Assembly (NCBI GenBank): GCA_963921825.1
Contig: OY997594.1
Coordinates: 60,373,675-60,437,674 of the forward strand
Reading direction: 5' to 3'
DNA from: Erodium maritimum
Taxonomy: Eukaryota; Streptophyta; Magnoliopsida; Geraniales; Geraniaceae
DNA length: 64,000 nt
A program made the translations under genes and the position numbers. Below, one piece after another: positions 1 through 11,543 of the stretch. Position 1 is the first letter of the stretch. Each line of letters starts with the position of its first letter. The notes beneath the pieces were generated by a model. That model worked only from the letters and a program-made list of their open reading frames with translations. It searched no databases and was not told the DNA's origin.

Positions 1-2
1 TA

Positions 3-1972
3 TATGAAGAAATATCGGACATTCAGTTTCCCGAACTGTCGTTACATCCAAAGTTTACTCAGAAGAACAAAGCCGGCCAGAAAAGGTTGTGTTGGACACA
101 TGAGTCGATATTTTGGGAACTCCCGTATTGGAAATCTTTGCATACAAGGCACGCATTGGACGTGATGCATATTGAAAAAAATGTGTGCGACAATCTTATT
201 GGAACGCTTTTTAACTTGCCTGGGAAAACAAAAGATTATTTGAAAGCCAGACAAATGTGGGAGGAATTGGGTGTGCATAAGGATCTATGGGCCAAAACAA
301 CGGGCAACAAGACTTTCATGCCTTATGCCGACTACACGATCAAGCCTGAGAAACGTGGTGAAGCGCTTGATAAGGTTACAAATATAAGGTTTCCATCGGG
401 CTATGCGGGATCCTTGAAAAACAAGATAAGCGTGAAGGATAAGAAGTTTTTTGGGCTTAAAACACACGACAATCATGTTTTGCTGCAACGTATTCTTCCC
501 ATCATTGTACGCCCTTATGTGGCACCGCACGTAGCCACCGTGATATGTGAGCTTGCAAATTTCTTTCAGTCTCTCTGTGCAAGGGAGATTTCAAAGAAGA
601 AGCTAAAAGAGATGCAGGTTGATATTGTATTGATTCTCAGTAAGTTGGAAATGATATTCCCTCCGCCGTTCCACACGATCATGGTGCATTTATGTAAACA
701 TCTCCCATCTCAAGTATTGCAAACCGGTCCTGTCCACTATACTTGGATGTTCTCGATGGAACGTGAATTGGGGTACTACAAAAAATGGGTGCGCAACCAC
801 CGATACCCAGAGGGTTGCATCGCAGAATCGTATATCAATCATCAATGTGCGACGTTCATCAATTTGTACCTCGATAAACGAGTCATGGATCCGTAGACCC
901 CAGATAAATGGGGCATTTCTATTGTTTCCAAACATGTGCTTCCAACTATTTAGATATGGGAGCCCTTGTTAACAAAGGAATTCGTGCGTATCGCTCATTG
1001 GACCGCTATGCAGAATGCTGAAGAATTTAGCTCCGAGATGATTGATTTCAAAGAGGATTATGAGACGGAATACCCAGGGTCAACCGATTTACAACACCGA
1101 ATTGGAACATTTTGCTCAATGTTCAAGGAAACCGTAAGTTCAATATCAGTTAAACGTGTAGTCCTATATATATAAATAAAATATATTTATCACCGTGTAT
1201 ATATTACTAATACCTGTAAGCACAAATTCCCAGATGGAATCGTATCCCGATGACGATCAACAATATACGGCATCAAAGGCTCTGAGTCGTTATGTGCAGA
1301 GAGTAAATTATTATGTGCAATGTCATGTACACGGTGTGAAATACTTGTCCGAACAGCGCGATAAAGGAAGAAGCTCACAGAACAGTGGTGTGATGCTAAA
1401 TGCAGAGGGCGGTGTAGCTTATTATGGTGTGTAGTTATACGTCGTTGAGCTTATGTACACTGGACGGATGCCTGTTGTTCTGTTTTACTGTCGATGGTAT
1501 GATCTAAATTCCGTGAAAGTAGATAATGGTTTGATATCCATAAATACCAACACAAATGCATATCGCGACGATCCATTCTGTCTAGCAACCATGGCCAAAC
1601 AGGCAAGTTGGCATTAGTTGTATATAGTACTGTACTTCATTGTTGGATGTGTTACTAATTATTTAATGTGCATTACAGATATTCTACATCGATGACCCGA
1701 AAATGGGTGGAGGGTATAAGATCGTGAACAAGGTTGCCCCTAGAGGACTATTCATCTCGGCAAATCGTTTGCCATCCATTTCATACGAGGTTGACGCTCC
1801 TTACCAAGAGTCCGAGCCTGAAACTGCACTTCTTGTAGCGGAACTAAATGTGCTACCCCATTATGATGGCGGTCTCCAAGAGGTACATGATGTGGACGAT
1901 AACGACGAGAATAGTGAAGATGACTGCGAAGATCATGGATACAACAATGAAGAAATACATGAATCCGATTAA
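3..1972 (+). pseudogene. TNP2-like CACTA transposase, C-terminal half, with three in-frame TAG codons
   Basis: Catalytic-type transposase of a CACTA element (TnpD/TNP2 role, acting on the element ends in the nucleus). The frame is open from base 3. It shows the end of the transposase core (LDVMHIEKNVCDNLIGTL), then DUF4218 (FSMERELGYYKKWVRN, PEGCIAESYI), then DUF4216 (VVLFYCRWYD, AYRDDPFCLA, VNKVAPRGLF) and an acidic tail ending in TAA. Exons inferred from frame and splice sites are about 3–1133, 1234–1602 and 1679–1972, all phase 0. The last intron has a GC donor (1603) in place of GT. TAG codons at 894–896, 951–953 and 1432–1434 interrupt a frame that otherwise continues into recognisable family sequence, so the gene is dead by point mutation and has no frameshift in the part seen. 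Confidence 0.85.
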
Positions 1973-2133
1973 ATATATATAAGTATTGTACTAATATTGT
2001 ACGTACAAACATGTAACTTCTAATGTGTTGTATGTGTGCAAACTTATCAAGTTGAAACAAATGCAATGATTGGCTGTGCAGATAAACTGTTTTCCAGGTG
2101 GCATGACGTTTCTTGCAAATTTGTTCTACTCTG

Positions 2134-3535
2134 CCCTGTCACTTGGCCGATGGATGCTAGCATCCGTCGGTCAGGACAGTACCTGGCCGACGAATCCAAG
2201 CAGCCACAAAACAGAGAGCAAATGCTCTGTTTCAGTGTGTAATTCGTGCATAAACCCGTGACATTGCTTTGTTTTTGTATGTTACAGCGTTCATACATTG
2301 TTTTACAACACCCTAAACATATATATGATGTGAAAGAGAATTACGGAAATCATTAAGTCAATTAATCGATTTTTTTAGTTCTCTAGCGACATATCCAACG
2401 AATATGTCGGAAAGGTTATTAACACTTGGCTGACGGATGCACATCCGTCTGCCAAGTTCTACCTATAAGTCGGTAGAGATGGTTGACTAATTTGCAAAAT
2501 ATATTTGACCACCCTATTAACGACGAATGAACCGTTCGATGATTGTTTTTTTTACATAAGTACACTAGAGTAGATAGTACATATGTGATGACCGGTCTTG
2601 ATTATATCATATGCGAGATACCGACATGTATTGAGCGAAATCGCCAGTTCCACTATGAGCTGGAACATATTCAGCTTATAACGTATGACGTTGTGTCGTT
2701 CATATTTTTTTATGTGTTATGTATGAGTAATGTGCGATCTTATGTTGTATATGAGGCATACAACGTACCTATATCGTTCAATTATCAATACTGCTATAGT
2801 CGGGAAATAATACTGGTTTTTGGGAGTCGATCAACGTCGGTCAACCTGGCCTGGCCGACGGATGCATATAACCATCGGCCAGGTTTGACAATATCGCCAA
2901 AATGCCAAGTGTTTGTATCAATACGACAACGTTTCAACCTGCCAGACGGATGCAGCCTATACGTCGGGATGGTCATCAGAACTTGGCTGACGGATACACA
3001 TACGTGAGCCAAGTGCTACCAATACGTGGGTAAAGTGGGTTGACTATTTTACAAAACAAATTTGACCACCATATGAACGACGAATTAACCGTTCGATGAT
3101 AGTTTTTTTTAAATATGTATACTAGTTTGGATAGTAGATACGATATGAGCGGTCTTGATTATATCATATGCGAGACACCGAAACGTATTGATCGAAATCG
3201 CCAGTTCCACTATGTGCATGAACATATTCGGCTTATAACGTATGACATTGTCTCGTTCATTTTTTGTATGTCATATGTATGCGTATTATACGATCTTCTG
3301 TCCAAACTTTGAGTCATACTAAGTTCTTATATCGTTCCATTTTCAATACTCTGATAGTCGGGAAATATGACGGGTTTTTGGGTTTTGGTCAATGGTAGTC
3401 AACTTATGATGGCCGACGGATGTAGATATCCATCGGCCAGGTTAAAAAATTCTGCAAAAAATTGCTAAGTGTTGGTGGCAAAACGACATCGTTTTGTATT
3501 GGCCGATGTATACTACATCCGTCGGGACAGGTCTA
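2134..3535. repeat. Palindromic subterminal-type repeat block, with a ~557-bp tandem duplication
   Basis: Several short inverted repeats of the type TTGGCyGACGGAT…ATCCGTCGGCCAA occur, for example near 2140–2200, 2424–2458, 2855–2893, 2937–2970, 2981–3015, 3410–3442 and 3498–3530. In addition a unit starting at ACTTGGCTGACGG (2424) repeats at 2981, an offset of 557 bp, and both copies contain the same diverged AT-rich filler. The block sits between the two transposase genes, not at an element end. No gene is supported here; open frames in the block are short and track the duplication. Confidence 0.75.
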
Positions 3536-3536
3536 A

Positions 3537-3923
3537 ATGTTAGGTCAAGACCGAGTCGGCCTCGCTTTTCCCTCATTTCCCGACTCTTCTTCGTCTGTCT
3601 TCTCTCCCTCTCTCTCAGTCGCCGGTGACCATTCTCGGCCGATCCTCTCGTCGCCGACCTGTTCGCGCCGCAGGCGAGTCGTACTGGACCAGGGGTTGTC
3701 GTCTCTGAGCAGATCTCGCCGTCGACGACGTCCCCAGCGTCAACGCCTCTCTCTTGGCCGACCTGTTCGCTGCCTACCGTCAACGTCTCCGACCAGATAG
3801 CGTGGTCTCCGACGTGTTCGCTGCCGAGCGTCAACGTCTCCGACCAGAGCTCGTCGTCGCCGACCTCTTCTCGCCCCAGCCTCAACGTCTCCGACCACAT
3901 CTGTTCGCGCTCCTCTTCGACAG
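3537..3923 (+). other. Probable non-coding leader exon of the Transposase_24 gene, with 51-bp tandem repeats
   Basis: A pyrimidine-rich GC-rich tract is followed by three units spaced 51 bp apart (near 3756, 3807, 3858), each containing GTCAACGTCTCCGACCA or close variants. A splice-donor-like CAG|GTACGTG lies at 3921–3930. A matching acceptor, TTCGCAG, occurs just before the ATG at 5137. I infer a 5' untranslated exon joined across a ~1.2-kb intron. The open frame through the repeats (17-residue periods) starts only at TTG, so I do not call it protein coding. RNA data could show otherwise. Confidence 0.45.
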
Positions 3924-4022
3924 GTACGTGCCTCTCGTACAATTATCTTCTTCTACCCTCTTCACATGAAACCCCTACAAAGCCCTAATTTTTTGTTGAA
4001 CAAAGAACATAATTTTTGATTG

Positions 4023-4976
4023 AACTGAATTTGTGTTGAAGAAAGAACATAATTTGTGACCTAATTGATTATTGATTCTGATTTAAACATTTCAAAATAC
4101 CTAAATGACCATTGTGTTTCACTCAAAAATGGGTTGATGATAAATTGGGTACAGTTTAAGGGTTCCTAACACATTCACCTTATACTAAACCCTAATGGTG
4201 TATCAGGTTCGAATCAATTAAGTAAACATTTGTTGTGTAGTGATCGTGACGAGGTTAGGTTAGGAGTTAGTATGGTAGATGATGATTTGTAGCTGTATTG
4301 GCCAACACTAATGGAAGAAGCTTCCAAAGAAAAAACCAAAACCAGATTAACTCTAATTCTAACCGTGAAGCGGAAGCACAACCCAATGCTCATTAGTCCT
4401 CCATCCGTCAATAAAAATGTGAGGAGCTAATTATCGGTGACCAGCACCAAAATCCCGATGAGCCAAACCCTAAAACCATAAAAACCCAAGCTAGTGATCA
4501 TTGATTAGTTGAAAAAAGTAGCTAGCTAGAATGAATTTATTGGCTGGCCCATAGAAACACTAAATTTTTCTACATTGACAATAAGAGAATCTTATATAAT
4601 GGACTATATATCTATCGGTTTCATCGTATATATTATAAAATATATCATATACAATATGATAAAGAACATGAACTATTCAAAATATCGTCCATATTATTTA
4701 AAAGATAATATGACCAATACGTTCAATAATTGTTAACTGAATTTGTGTTGAAGAAAGAACAGAATTTGTGACCTAAATGATTATTGATTCTGATTTAAAC
4801 ATTTCAAAATACCTAAATGACCATTGTGTTTCACTCAAAAATGGGTTGATGATAAATTGGGTACAGTTTAAGGGTTCCTAACACATTCACCTTATACTAA
4901 ACCCTAATGGTGTATCAGGTTCGAATCAATTAAGTAAACATTTGTTGTGTAGTGATCGTGACGAGGTTAGGTTAGG
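4023..4976. repeat. Direct duplication of a 242-bp segment inside the leader intron
   Basis: Bases 4023–4264 and 4735–4976 are the same 242-bp sequence with only two substitutions seen (in the stretch after GAAAGAACA). The 470-bp spacer between them (4265–4734) has no matching copy and contains an AT-rich stretch near 4600–4700. The near identity implies a recent local duplication. No other feature is visible in the intron. Confidence 0.85.
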
Positions 4977-5136
4977 TATCATTGATTTAAATTTACCCAT
5001 TCACGCATTAGCACCGAACTGTTGTAGACTTTAAATTTATGGGTGAGCTATGTATAGGATTGCAATTTTTTTTGTTGAGTTTCTATGCTATATTTTCTAA
5101 ATCAAAGTATGATTTGAGTTCACATGACTTCGCAGG

Positions 5137-6991
5137 ATGGGGAAGAGAAATTATAAGAAGTTCTACAACCGGTTCAACTTCTTGAGCGCCCCCGAGGCCC
5201 TTCGAGCGCAACCCTGCGCATCTGGTGGAACCACCCAAGACTCCACCCAAAATACAACGGCTCGGGCACCTACAATGCGGCACCTCCGAGACTGCGAGTC
5301 TCCTTCTCCCGGTTGTAGTGAGGCAACCCCTTCTCCCGGTGGTAGTGAGGCAACATCTACCACCAACAGGGAAGATGTCTTGAGCATTCGTTCCCAAAAA
5401 CTAGTGGAGGACGATGAGGATGTGGCTGCCATGCTGGCCGGAGGAGAGGTGGCCTCCACCATAACAAAGACCAAGACGGGGAAGCGAGGTATTGTGACCA
5501 ACAAGAACCTCCACCGTAGGCTCAAGGATCTGGCTCCGCCAGGGGGAAAATTTACCTTGGGCCATAACGGTAAACACCTGACAGGGACGCTTGAGAGGGA
5601 GGATGCCGTACGGGTGATTGGGTCCATAGTGCGGACTTACATCCCCATGGGCCAGGCGTTCTTCCATGAACTTCCTGAAAGTGCTAAGGAGGTTATGTTC
5701 TACCAGCTCAGCGTAAGTACATTACCTTTTCGCATTCATTGATTCATTTAATTATTTCTTATATAATTACTAATCCTGGTGTTTTTATTTTCTCAGATGT
5801 TGTACGAGTTCGAAACCGGACCACACTTTACCAAGCTTCTGGATTTTGTCATGGAAACGGCATCCAGCCGCTACCGTGAATGGAAGTATGAAATCCATGA
5901 GTGGATCCTCAAGATGGAGCCGAAGTACAAAGACCCCGATCACCCCGATGCTGAGATACACATACCCACACCGCTGGAGTTCCTTGAACGCGAGGAGCAG
6001 TTCCGTTGGCTCTACAGGCACTTCAAATCAGAGGACTTCAAAGTAAGTACTTTATTATTGTGTTTGGTAAATTCTGTAAAATATTACTCACGAGTTATCA
6101 ATAATTAGTTTCGAATTAGAGTGTATTACAATTGTTTACCATCTGATTTGTTTATTGTAGAAATTGAGCGACAATGGGAAGGCCTCTCGAGCACAGAACC
6201 TGACTGCACATCACGAGGGTAGTATGCCCCTCGCAAAACGGGCCAAACGGTTTCTTGCCAAATCCTCCCTCCTTCCACGCTGCGACGCCTACGTCGAGGT
6301 CTACACAAAGGAAAATGACCTCAACAAGGAGAACGTGAAAAGAGCGGTATATCTTGTTTTAATTAAATTAATTGCATAACTTATTAAAGGTAATACAATT
6401 ATTGATTTTTCTCTCCTGTATCGTATAAAACTTTAAATTATATTGGTGTTTTATGTATCTCAGGCACATGCAAAATCTGTTGTGGATGAGGCCCGTGAGC
6501 GGTTATCGCAGTCACAGGTGACGGAGTGCGAGGGTTCATCGCCTACTGTGGCGAAGGCATTGACTTTGGAGGAAGAGCTCCCCCTCATCCAGATTATCAT
6601 GGGTAAACAGCAGAAGGGCAGACTCCAATCAGGCATTGGGAAGGCGGTCAAGCTCCCGACCCAACGGGATGTAGGAGCCAGTGGGTGCTCGAGTGCGCGT
6701 TCAGTCAGCTCGTCTGAGGAGCTAGAAGACCCGAAGACTCGTTTGGCTGATCAACATGCTAAGTTCGCTCGGAAATTGGAGGAGCAACGCCGGTTGATGG
6801 AGGAGCAACGCCTAGAAATGGAGTCCAGGATTGCTGCCCAAGCTGCTGAACAAGCTCAATTCCGGGAGTTGTTCAACTCTTGGGCTTCCACTCAGCAGAA
6901 CAGCATCGTGCCTTCTTCTGTCAGACCGTCAGCGACTCCTACATCAGCGACTCCGGCTTCAGAGACCCCGCCATCAGCCCCGCCATCTTGA
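5137..6991 (+). CDS. Transposase_24 (TnpA-like) protein of the CACTA element, four exons, intact
   Basis: CACTA second protein, expected to bind the subterminal repeats and help bring the element ends together. Exons 5137–5712, 5797–6042, 6161–6346 and 6464–6991 all join in phase 0 at GTAAGT/GTATAT donors and CAG or TAG acceptors, giving 511 residues. The ATG at 5137 directly follows an acceptor. The basic N terminus (GKRNYKKFYNRF) leads to a central Transposase_24 region of about residues 150–340 (RRLKDLAPPGG, EFLEREEQFRWLYRHF, KLSDNGKASRAQN, YVEVYTKEND). Then come a glutamate/arginine-rich predicted coiled coil (about 425–475) and a Ser/Thr/Pro/Ala tail. The frame is uninterrupted, unlike the TNP2 gene upstream, so this copy may still make a repeat-binding protein. 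Confidence 0.85.
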
Positions 6992-7249
6992 CCTTAGTCA
7001 GTCCTCCCCTTTTTCCTATGAACATTATGTTATTTGGATACCTGAACTGATAACTTTTTATGTTCTGTGCACTGATAAACTTATTTAGAACTACTATATT
7101 TGATAATGTCGGTTGAATGTTTGGTTGCCATGTTTATGGTTTGTATGTGTGCTTGCTGTTATTACGGTTTGGATGGTACAGGAACAGGTACATTTTACTG
7201 CACGGTTGGGTGCATGAATTTTGAAACATTTTTTTTTGTTTTTCTACTC
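6992..7249. other. 3' flank of the TnpA-like gene
   Basis: Short AT-rich sequence between the TAA/TGA-ended coding region and the palindromic array, with a run of nine T near 7231. It is presumably 3' untranslated and polyadenylation sequence. No other structure is seen. Confidence 0.4.
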
Positions 7250-7860
7250 AAACTTGGCTGACGGATACAAGAATCTACATCCGTCGGACATGTTTAGACC
7301 TGGCCGACAGATAGCACCCGTCGGCAGGGTGTTAAACCTTGCCCGACATATTGCACCCGTCGGCAGGGTTGAAGTCTTGCCTGACGGATGTCACCCGTCG
7401 GCATGGTCTACAAACTTGCCTGACGGGAAAGACCCGTCGGCATGGTGTCAACACTTGCCTGACGGGAGTGATACGACTGCCAAGATTTCCCACCTTGCCG
7501 ACGGGTATGACCCGTCAGGCAAGCCATAACACCCTGCCGACGGGTATCATCCTTCAGGCAAGAAGTCAAGCCTTGCCGACGGGTCCGATATGTCGGCCAG
7601 GTGGACATTCCTGCCTGACGTATGATACCCGTCGGCAGGGTCACCGAAGCAGACTGACGGATCGAATCCGTGACTAAGGTAATCATTTTTGGCTAACGGA
7701 TGGGATCCGTCAGGCCATTGTTCAGCCTACCGATGGATTGTTGCATCCGTCGGCCAAATACTTGGCCGACGAGACATGGCCGACGGATGTATCCGTCAGC
7801 CAAGACCCAGGCCGACGGATAAGCTAACCTGGGAGACGGATGTAATCCGTCACCTAGGTC
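7250..7860. repeat. Array of GCCGACGG/CCGTCGGC palindromes downstream of the TnpA-like gene
   Basis: About fifteen short hairpin units occur back to back. Each pairs a TTGCCTGACGG- or TGGCCGACGGAT-type arm with its complement CCGTCGGCA or ATCCGTCGGCCA, with 4–12 bases between arms. Examples lie around 7255–7290, 7377–7405, 7415–7443, 7497–7530, 7724–7756 and 7776–7803. Arm sequence drifts from CTGACGG to CCGACGG along the array. The same motif is scattered at 2134–3535. The likely role is multiple binding sites for the TnpA-like protein encoded just upstream. It is not a CRISPR array: spacing is irregular and units are self-palindromic. Confidence 0.8.
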
Positions 7861-10800
7861 AAGATCAGCAGTAGTAACTCTTTTCATGACATTCTTCTAG
7901 TAGGTGGTGATTTTAATTCTGTGTTGTCTGTTGAGGAACGACGTGGCAGTAGTTTCAAGAGAGCAGATGCTGCAGCTTTCTCTGATTTTATTGAGGACTT
8001 GGGTCTTTTGGATCTTGTTATAATCGGGTCTAAGTACACTTGGTATGATACGGTATCAAAAGCCTCTCGCCTTGATAGGTTTTTGGTTTCTTCTGAGGCC
8101 ATCTCTGCTCTTGGTTTGTTGGTTCAACGGGGTCTCCAGAGAGGGGTTTCGGATCATAAGCAGTTGTTTTGGGTGTGGAGGTTGTTGATTGGGGCCCAAA
8201 GCCTCTTCGATTGATTAATGCTTGGCTTGAGAACATGTCGTTCATTCCCACAGTCAAGTTTCTTTGGGAGTCTTATTCTTTCTCCGGCGATCCCTATTTT
8301 GTTTTATGGTCCAAATTGAGGAGTCTGCGAAGGGATTTGCAGGTTTGGAACAAAGAAGTGTTTGGCAGGGTGGATGGAGAAGTGGTAAAATTAACTGCTG
8401 AGTTGGAAAGCTGGGATGCCATTTTGGAGGTTAGAGAATTGGATGGGACGGAGCGTGCTAGCAGGGCTTGATGTCGAGCTCTTTTAATCCAAAAGACTCG
8501 ATGGTTGGCCAGAATTTGGAGCCAAAAGGTTAGATTCCTTTGGTTTAAAGGATGTGATTGGTGCTCTCGTTTCTTTCATCGGATTGCTAATTATAGGGCC
8601 ACTCGTAACCGGATTTCCAGTATCTGTCTGGATCACGTCACTCTAGACACCCCGGTGGCTATCAAACGGGTGGCGGATGAACACTTTGCTAAGCGTTTTG
8701 AAGTCGATCCGGGGGTTTGTGTTGATTTACCACACCTACCTTTTCGCCGAATCTCTGTGGTTCAGGCGAAGTGGCTGGAATCTTCTTTTGATGTGCAGGA
8801 GATTTTTCAGGCTGTGAAAGACTGTGGGGGTGAGAAGGCTGCTGGACCAGATGGGTTCGCTTTGAGGTTTTTTCAGGTGTGTTGGAAAATTGTTGGGTTG
8901 GATGTATGCAATTTTCTGTTATCTTTTCAGGCCTCAGGGAAACTTGACAAAGGGATTAATTCATCCTTTTTGACCTTAATCCCTAAGTCAAATGTTGTCA
9001 CTGGTTTTGATGATTTTCGCCCTATCAGTTTGATTTCTGGCTCGTATAAGATTTTTGGCCAAGGTTCTTGCTAATCGACTCAAAAAGGTTCTCCCGGGGC
9101 TAATTAGTGACACCCAGAGTGGGTTTGTGGCAGGGAGGCAGCTGGTTGATTGGGTTTTTATAGCTTCAGAGTTGATCAAGGAGTTGAAGCGATCGAAAGA
9201 TGAGGTGGTTCTTCTTAAACTGGACTTCGAAAAAGCCTATGATAAAGTCCATTGGGGGTTTATTGATAAGGTTTTGGTGGAGATGGGGTTTGGATGATTA
9301 TGGAGATCTTGGATGCAGGGTTGTTTTAAAGCCTCGTTGTCAGTTTTGATAAATGGGTCGCCAAGCTCAGATTTTCAGATTCTTAATGGCATCCGGCAAG
9401 GGTGTCCTTTGTCACCTTTTCTGTTTCTAATTGCTGCTGAGGGGTTGCATCAACTCCTGGAGGATGGGTTGAGAACCGGGGCCTTTAGGGGAGTCCAAGT
9501 AGGTTCGGCTGGTCTTGTTGTCTCTCATTTGCAGTTCGCAGATGACACCCTATTGTTCATCAAGGGTGATATGGAGGGTATTTTTTTCATCAAAGATTTG
9601 TTGGAGAAGTTTCAGAAGGGGTCGGGTCTGAAAATAAATTTTTCTAAGTCAACTGCTGTGGTGTTGAATAAGAGAGTTTGTTTGGAAGAAGATGTTGCCC
9701 GTTCCTTAGGATGTCAGGTGGGGTCGTTGCCTATGAAATATTTGGGCTTTTGGTTGGGCGTGAACCCGAGAAGATTTTCAACTTGGGACTCGGTGGTGGA
9801 AAAGTTTAAAAAAGCCCTTGGTTTGTGGAAACTCAAGAACCTGAACATGGCAGGTCGCATTGTTTTAATTAAGTCGACCTTATCGGCTCTTCCTTTGTTC
9901 TTTATGTCACTTTTGAAAGCCCCTAAAAAGGTGATTTCTGTTTTAGAAGCTTGGTAGAGGAGGTTTTTGTGGACTAATCCTTTCACAGGGAAGATGTTCT
10001 GCAAGGTTCGTTGGAGTGTGGTGTGTAAATCCAAGGAGGAAGGTGGACTTGGTATTAGGAGGTTGGGGGCAATGAATGCCAGTTTATTGGCCAAGTGGTA
10101 GTGGAGGTTCGCTTGTGATTCAGATTCTCTATGGAAAAAGGTCGTTTGTGCACTTTTTGGCTGGGACACATCTGATTGGGACCTTCTAAAGGTTGATAAG
10201 CCGAGGTCCTCTTTCCTGGTCAATCATATCATTTCCTTGGCATCTGATCCTAGTTTTGAGGCACTTTTTGGGAATCAGAGTGTTCATTGGAGGTTGGGGA
10301 AGGGTGACCGAATATCTTTTTGGGATGATGTGTGGGTAGGATCCTCCTCGCTACATTATCGTTTTCCAAATCTTTATTCGTTGGCTGCAACAAAGTTCAA
10401 GAAGGTGCAGTTCTTTTGGCTCTCGGGAGTTTGGAGAGTTGGTTACCTGCGTGAGCTTGAGCATTGGGAAGAAGAGGAGGCCTTGGTTTTGATGGGTTTG
10501 GTGGATGGAGCGATGTTGAGACCGGATATGGAGGATTGCATGATTTGGGAGAAGCATGTTAAGGGCTTCTCGGTCTCCTCTACCTATCGTTGCTTGGCGG
10601 GGCCAGTAGGGGGAGTACCTCCAGTGGAATGGGCATCGATTATGTGGGTGAAGAATGTCCCGCCGAAGTTCTGTGTGTTTGTGTGGCTGGCAGCTCACAA
10701 CGCTCTTCCTACCAAGGAGTTCTTGGAGAGCAGAGGTTTGCAGATATCTTTGAATAGTATGTTATGTCCTTTATGCATGCTATTTTTTGAATATGTTGAT

Positions 10801-11381
10801 CATGTTTTACTACATTGTGAGTTTGCTTGGAAGATTTGGAGTAGGGTGTTTTTATGGTGGAAGGTGTGTGGTCCTATGCCGAGAAGTTTGGGGGATGTTC
10901 TACTTTGGTGGAAGGGGTTGGGGTCCAGGCAGTGGTGGTCTGGTTGGGTTCGGGTTGCTTATGTGACGTTATGGTCTATTTGGGTTACTCGAAACGGTGC
11001 AGTGTTTAATCAGACCATGGACAATGAGATTGGGGTGATGGCGAAGGTCCAGACTCATTCTTTTGGGGTGTGTTGGAATTCAGGCTCTTTCCGCCTAGGG
11101 GTGACTTTTGAGGATTGGGTTAGAGACCCGTCTTGGTGCCTATGGAGTGGCAGGAGGCAACAACAAAGAAGGATTGTTTGATGCTCTTATGTTACCTTTT
11201 TGGTCTTGTTTATGCTTAGTTTGGTTGTTTTGTTCTTGGTTTTCAGTTTTGAACTGTTGTTAAGCTTTCGTAGCTGTTTTGGTATGGAGATCTGGCCCTG
11301 TTTTGGGGTCATTTCTTTCGTTTCGTTCTATTCACTAATAGAACGAATGCTGAATAAAATCTTTAGCCTATCAAAAAAAAA
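7850..11381 (+). mobile_element. L1-type LINE, 5'-truncated, with poly(A) tail
   Basis: The plus-strand retroposon begins inside the endonuclease domain (GGDFNS at about 7905), runs through reverse transcriptase and zf-RVT, and ends with a 3' untranslated region. That region has a late ATAAAATC signal followed by TATC and ten A (11373–11382). A frame compatible with LINE coding can be read back to about 7858, where the CACTA palindromes stop, so the true junction is within a few tens of bases. I found no convincing target-site duplication between about 7860 and 11382. Confidence 0.85.
7890..11178 (+). pseudogene. LINE ORF2: endonuclease (partial), reverse transcriptase, zf-RVT
   Basis: Polyprotein that copies LINE RNA by target-primed reverse transcription. 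The order is the endonuclease C-terminal part (GGDFN, then RLDRFL and SDHK), a linker with RFFHRIANY, reverse transcriptase (AAGPDGF, FRPISLI, ANRL, LDFEKAYDKV, GIRQGCPLSPFLF, catalytic FADD at 9535–9546), the thumb region, then zf-RVT (VPPKFCVFVWLA, LCPLC, DHVLLHC). Damage includes a one-base loss in a G run near 8170, one extra T in the T run near 9051, TGA at 8469 and 9295, and TAG at 9955 and 10099. The stops at 9295 and 9955 fall where tryptophan is expected. It cannot yield a full protein. Confidence 0.88.
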
Positions 11382-11543
11382 GATATTCAATTTCATATCA
11401 TAAAAAGTTAATTATAAAATCAACAAAAATCCAATAACTTATTTGATTTCTATTAGTGTATTTTGAATTAGTAACTTTGTGGAAAATATATAAAAATAGT
11501 AAACATCCTTATAAAAATGGTAATCTTTTGTGAAAGATGAACA

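Larger units (their letters stand above)
1..7860 (+). mobile_element. CACTA (En/Spm-like) DNA transposon, left part outside the window
   Basis: Two plus-strand genes typical of plant CACTA elements lie in order: a TNP2/DUF4218/DUF4216 transposase (3–1972) and a Transposase_24 gene (5137–6991). Each is followed or preceded by arrays of short palindromes built on GCCGACGGAT and its complement, which resemble the subterminal binding repeats of this superfamily. The left terminus is before base 1. The right terminus is not resolved: the palindromes stop at about 7858 and LINE-like coding sequence follows. No CACTA terminal motif with a 3-bp duplication could be confirmed, so the right boundary may be truncated. 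Confidence 0.82.

Noticed and set aside
5163..5627. Minus-strand frame across the TnpA-like exon 1
   Set aside because: Antisense shadow; the plus frame continues through four spliced exons with family motifs.
7250..7860. CRISPR-like repeat array
   Set aside because: Eukaryotic context, irregular spacing, self-palindromic units and no cas genes. It fits CACTA subterminal repeats.
7884..7900. CACTA right terminus at TTCTTCTAGTAG
   Set aside because: Resembles a CACTA end read in reverse, but lacks the final TG in register. The same bases read as LINE endonuclease (LLVGGDFN) in frame.
11449..11459. TTCTATTAGTG as a CACTA end beyond the LINE
   Set aside because: A short chance match; no target duplication and no left partner could be tested.
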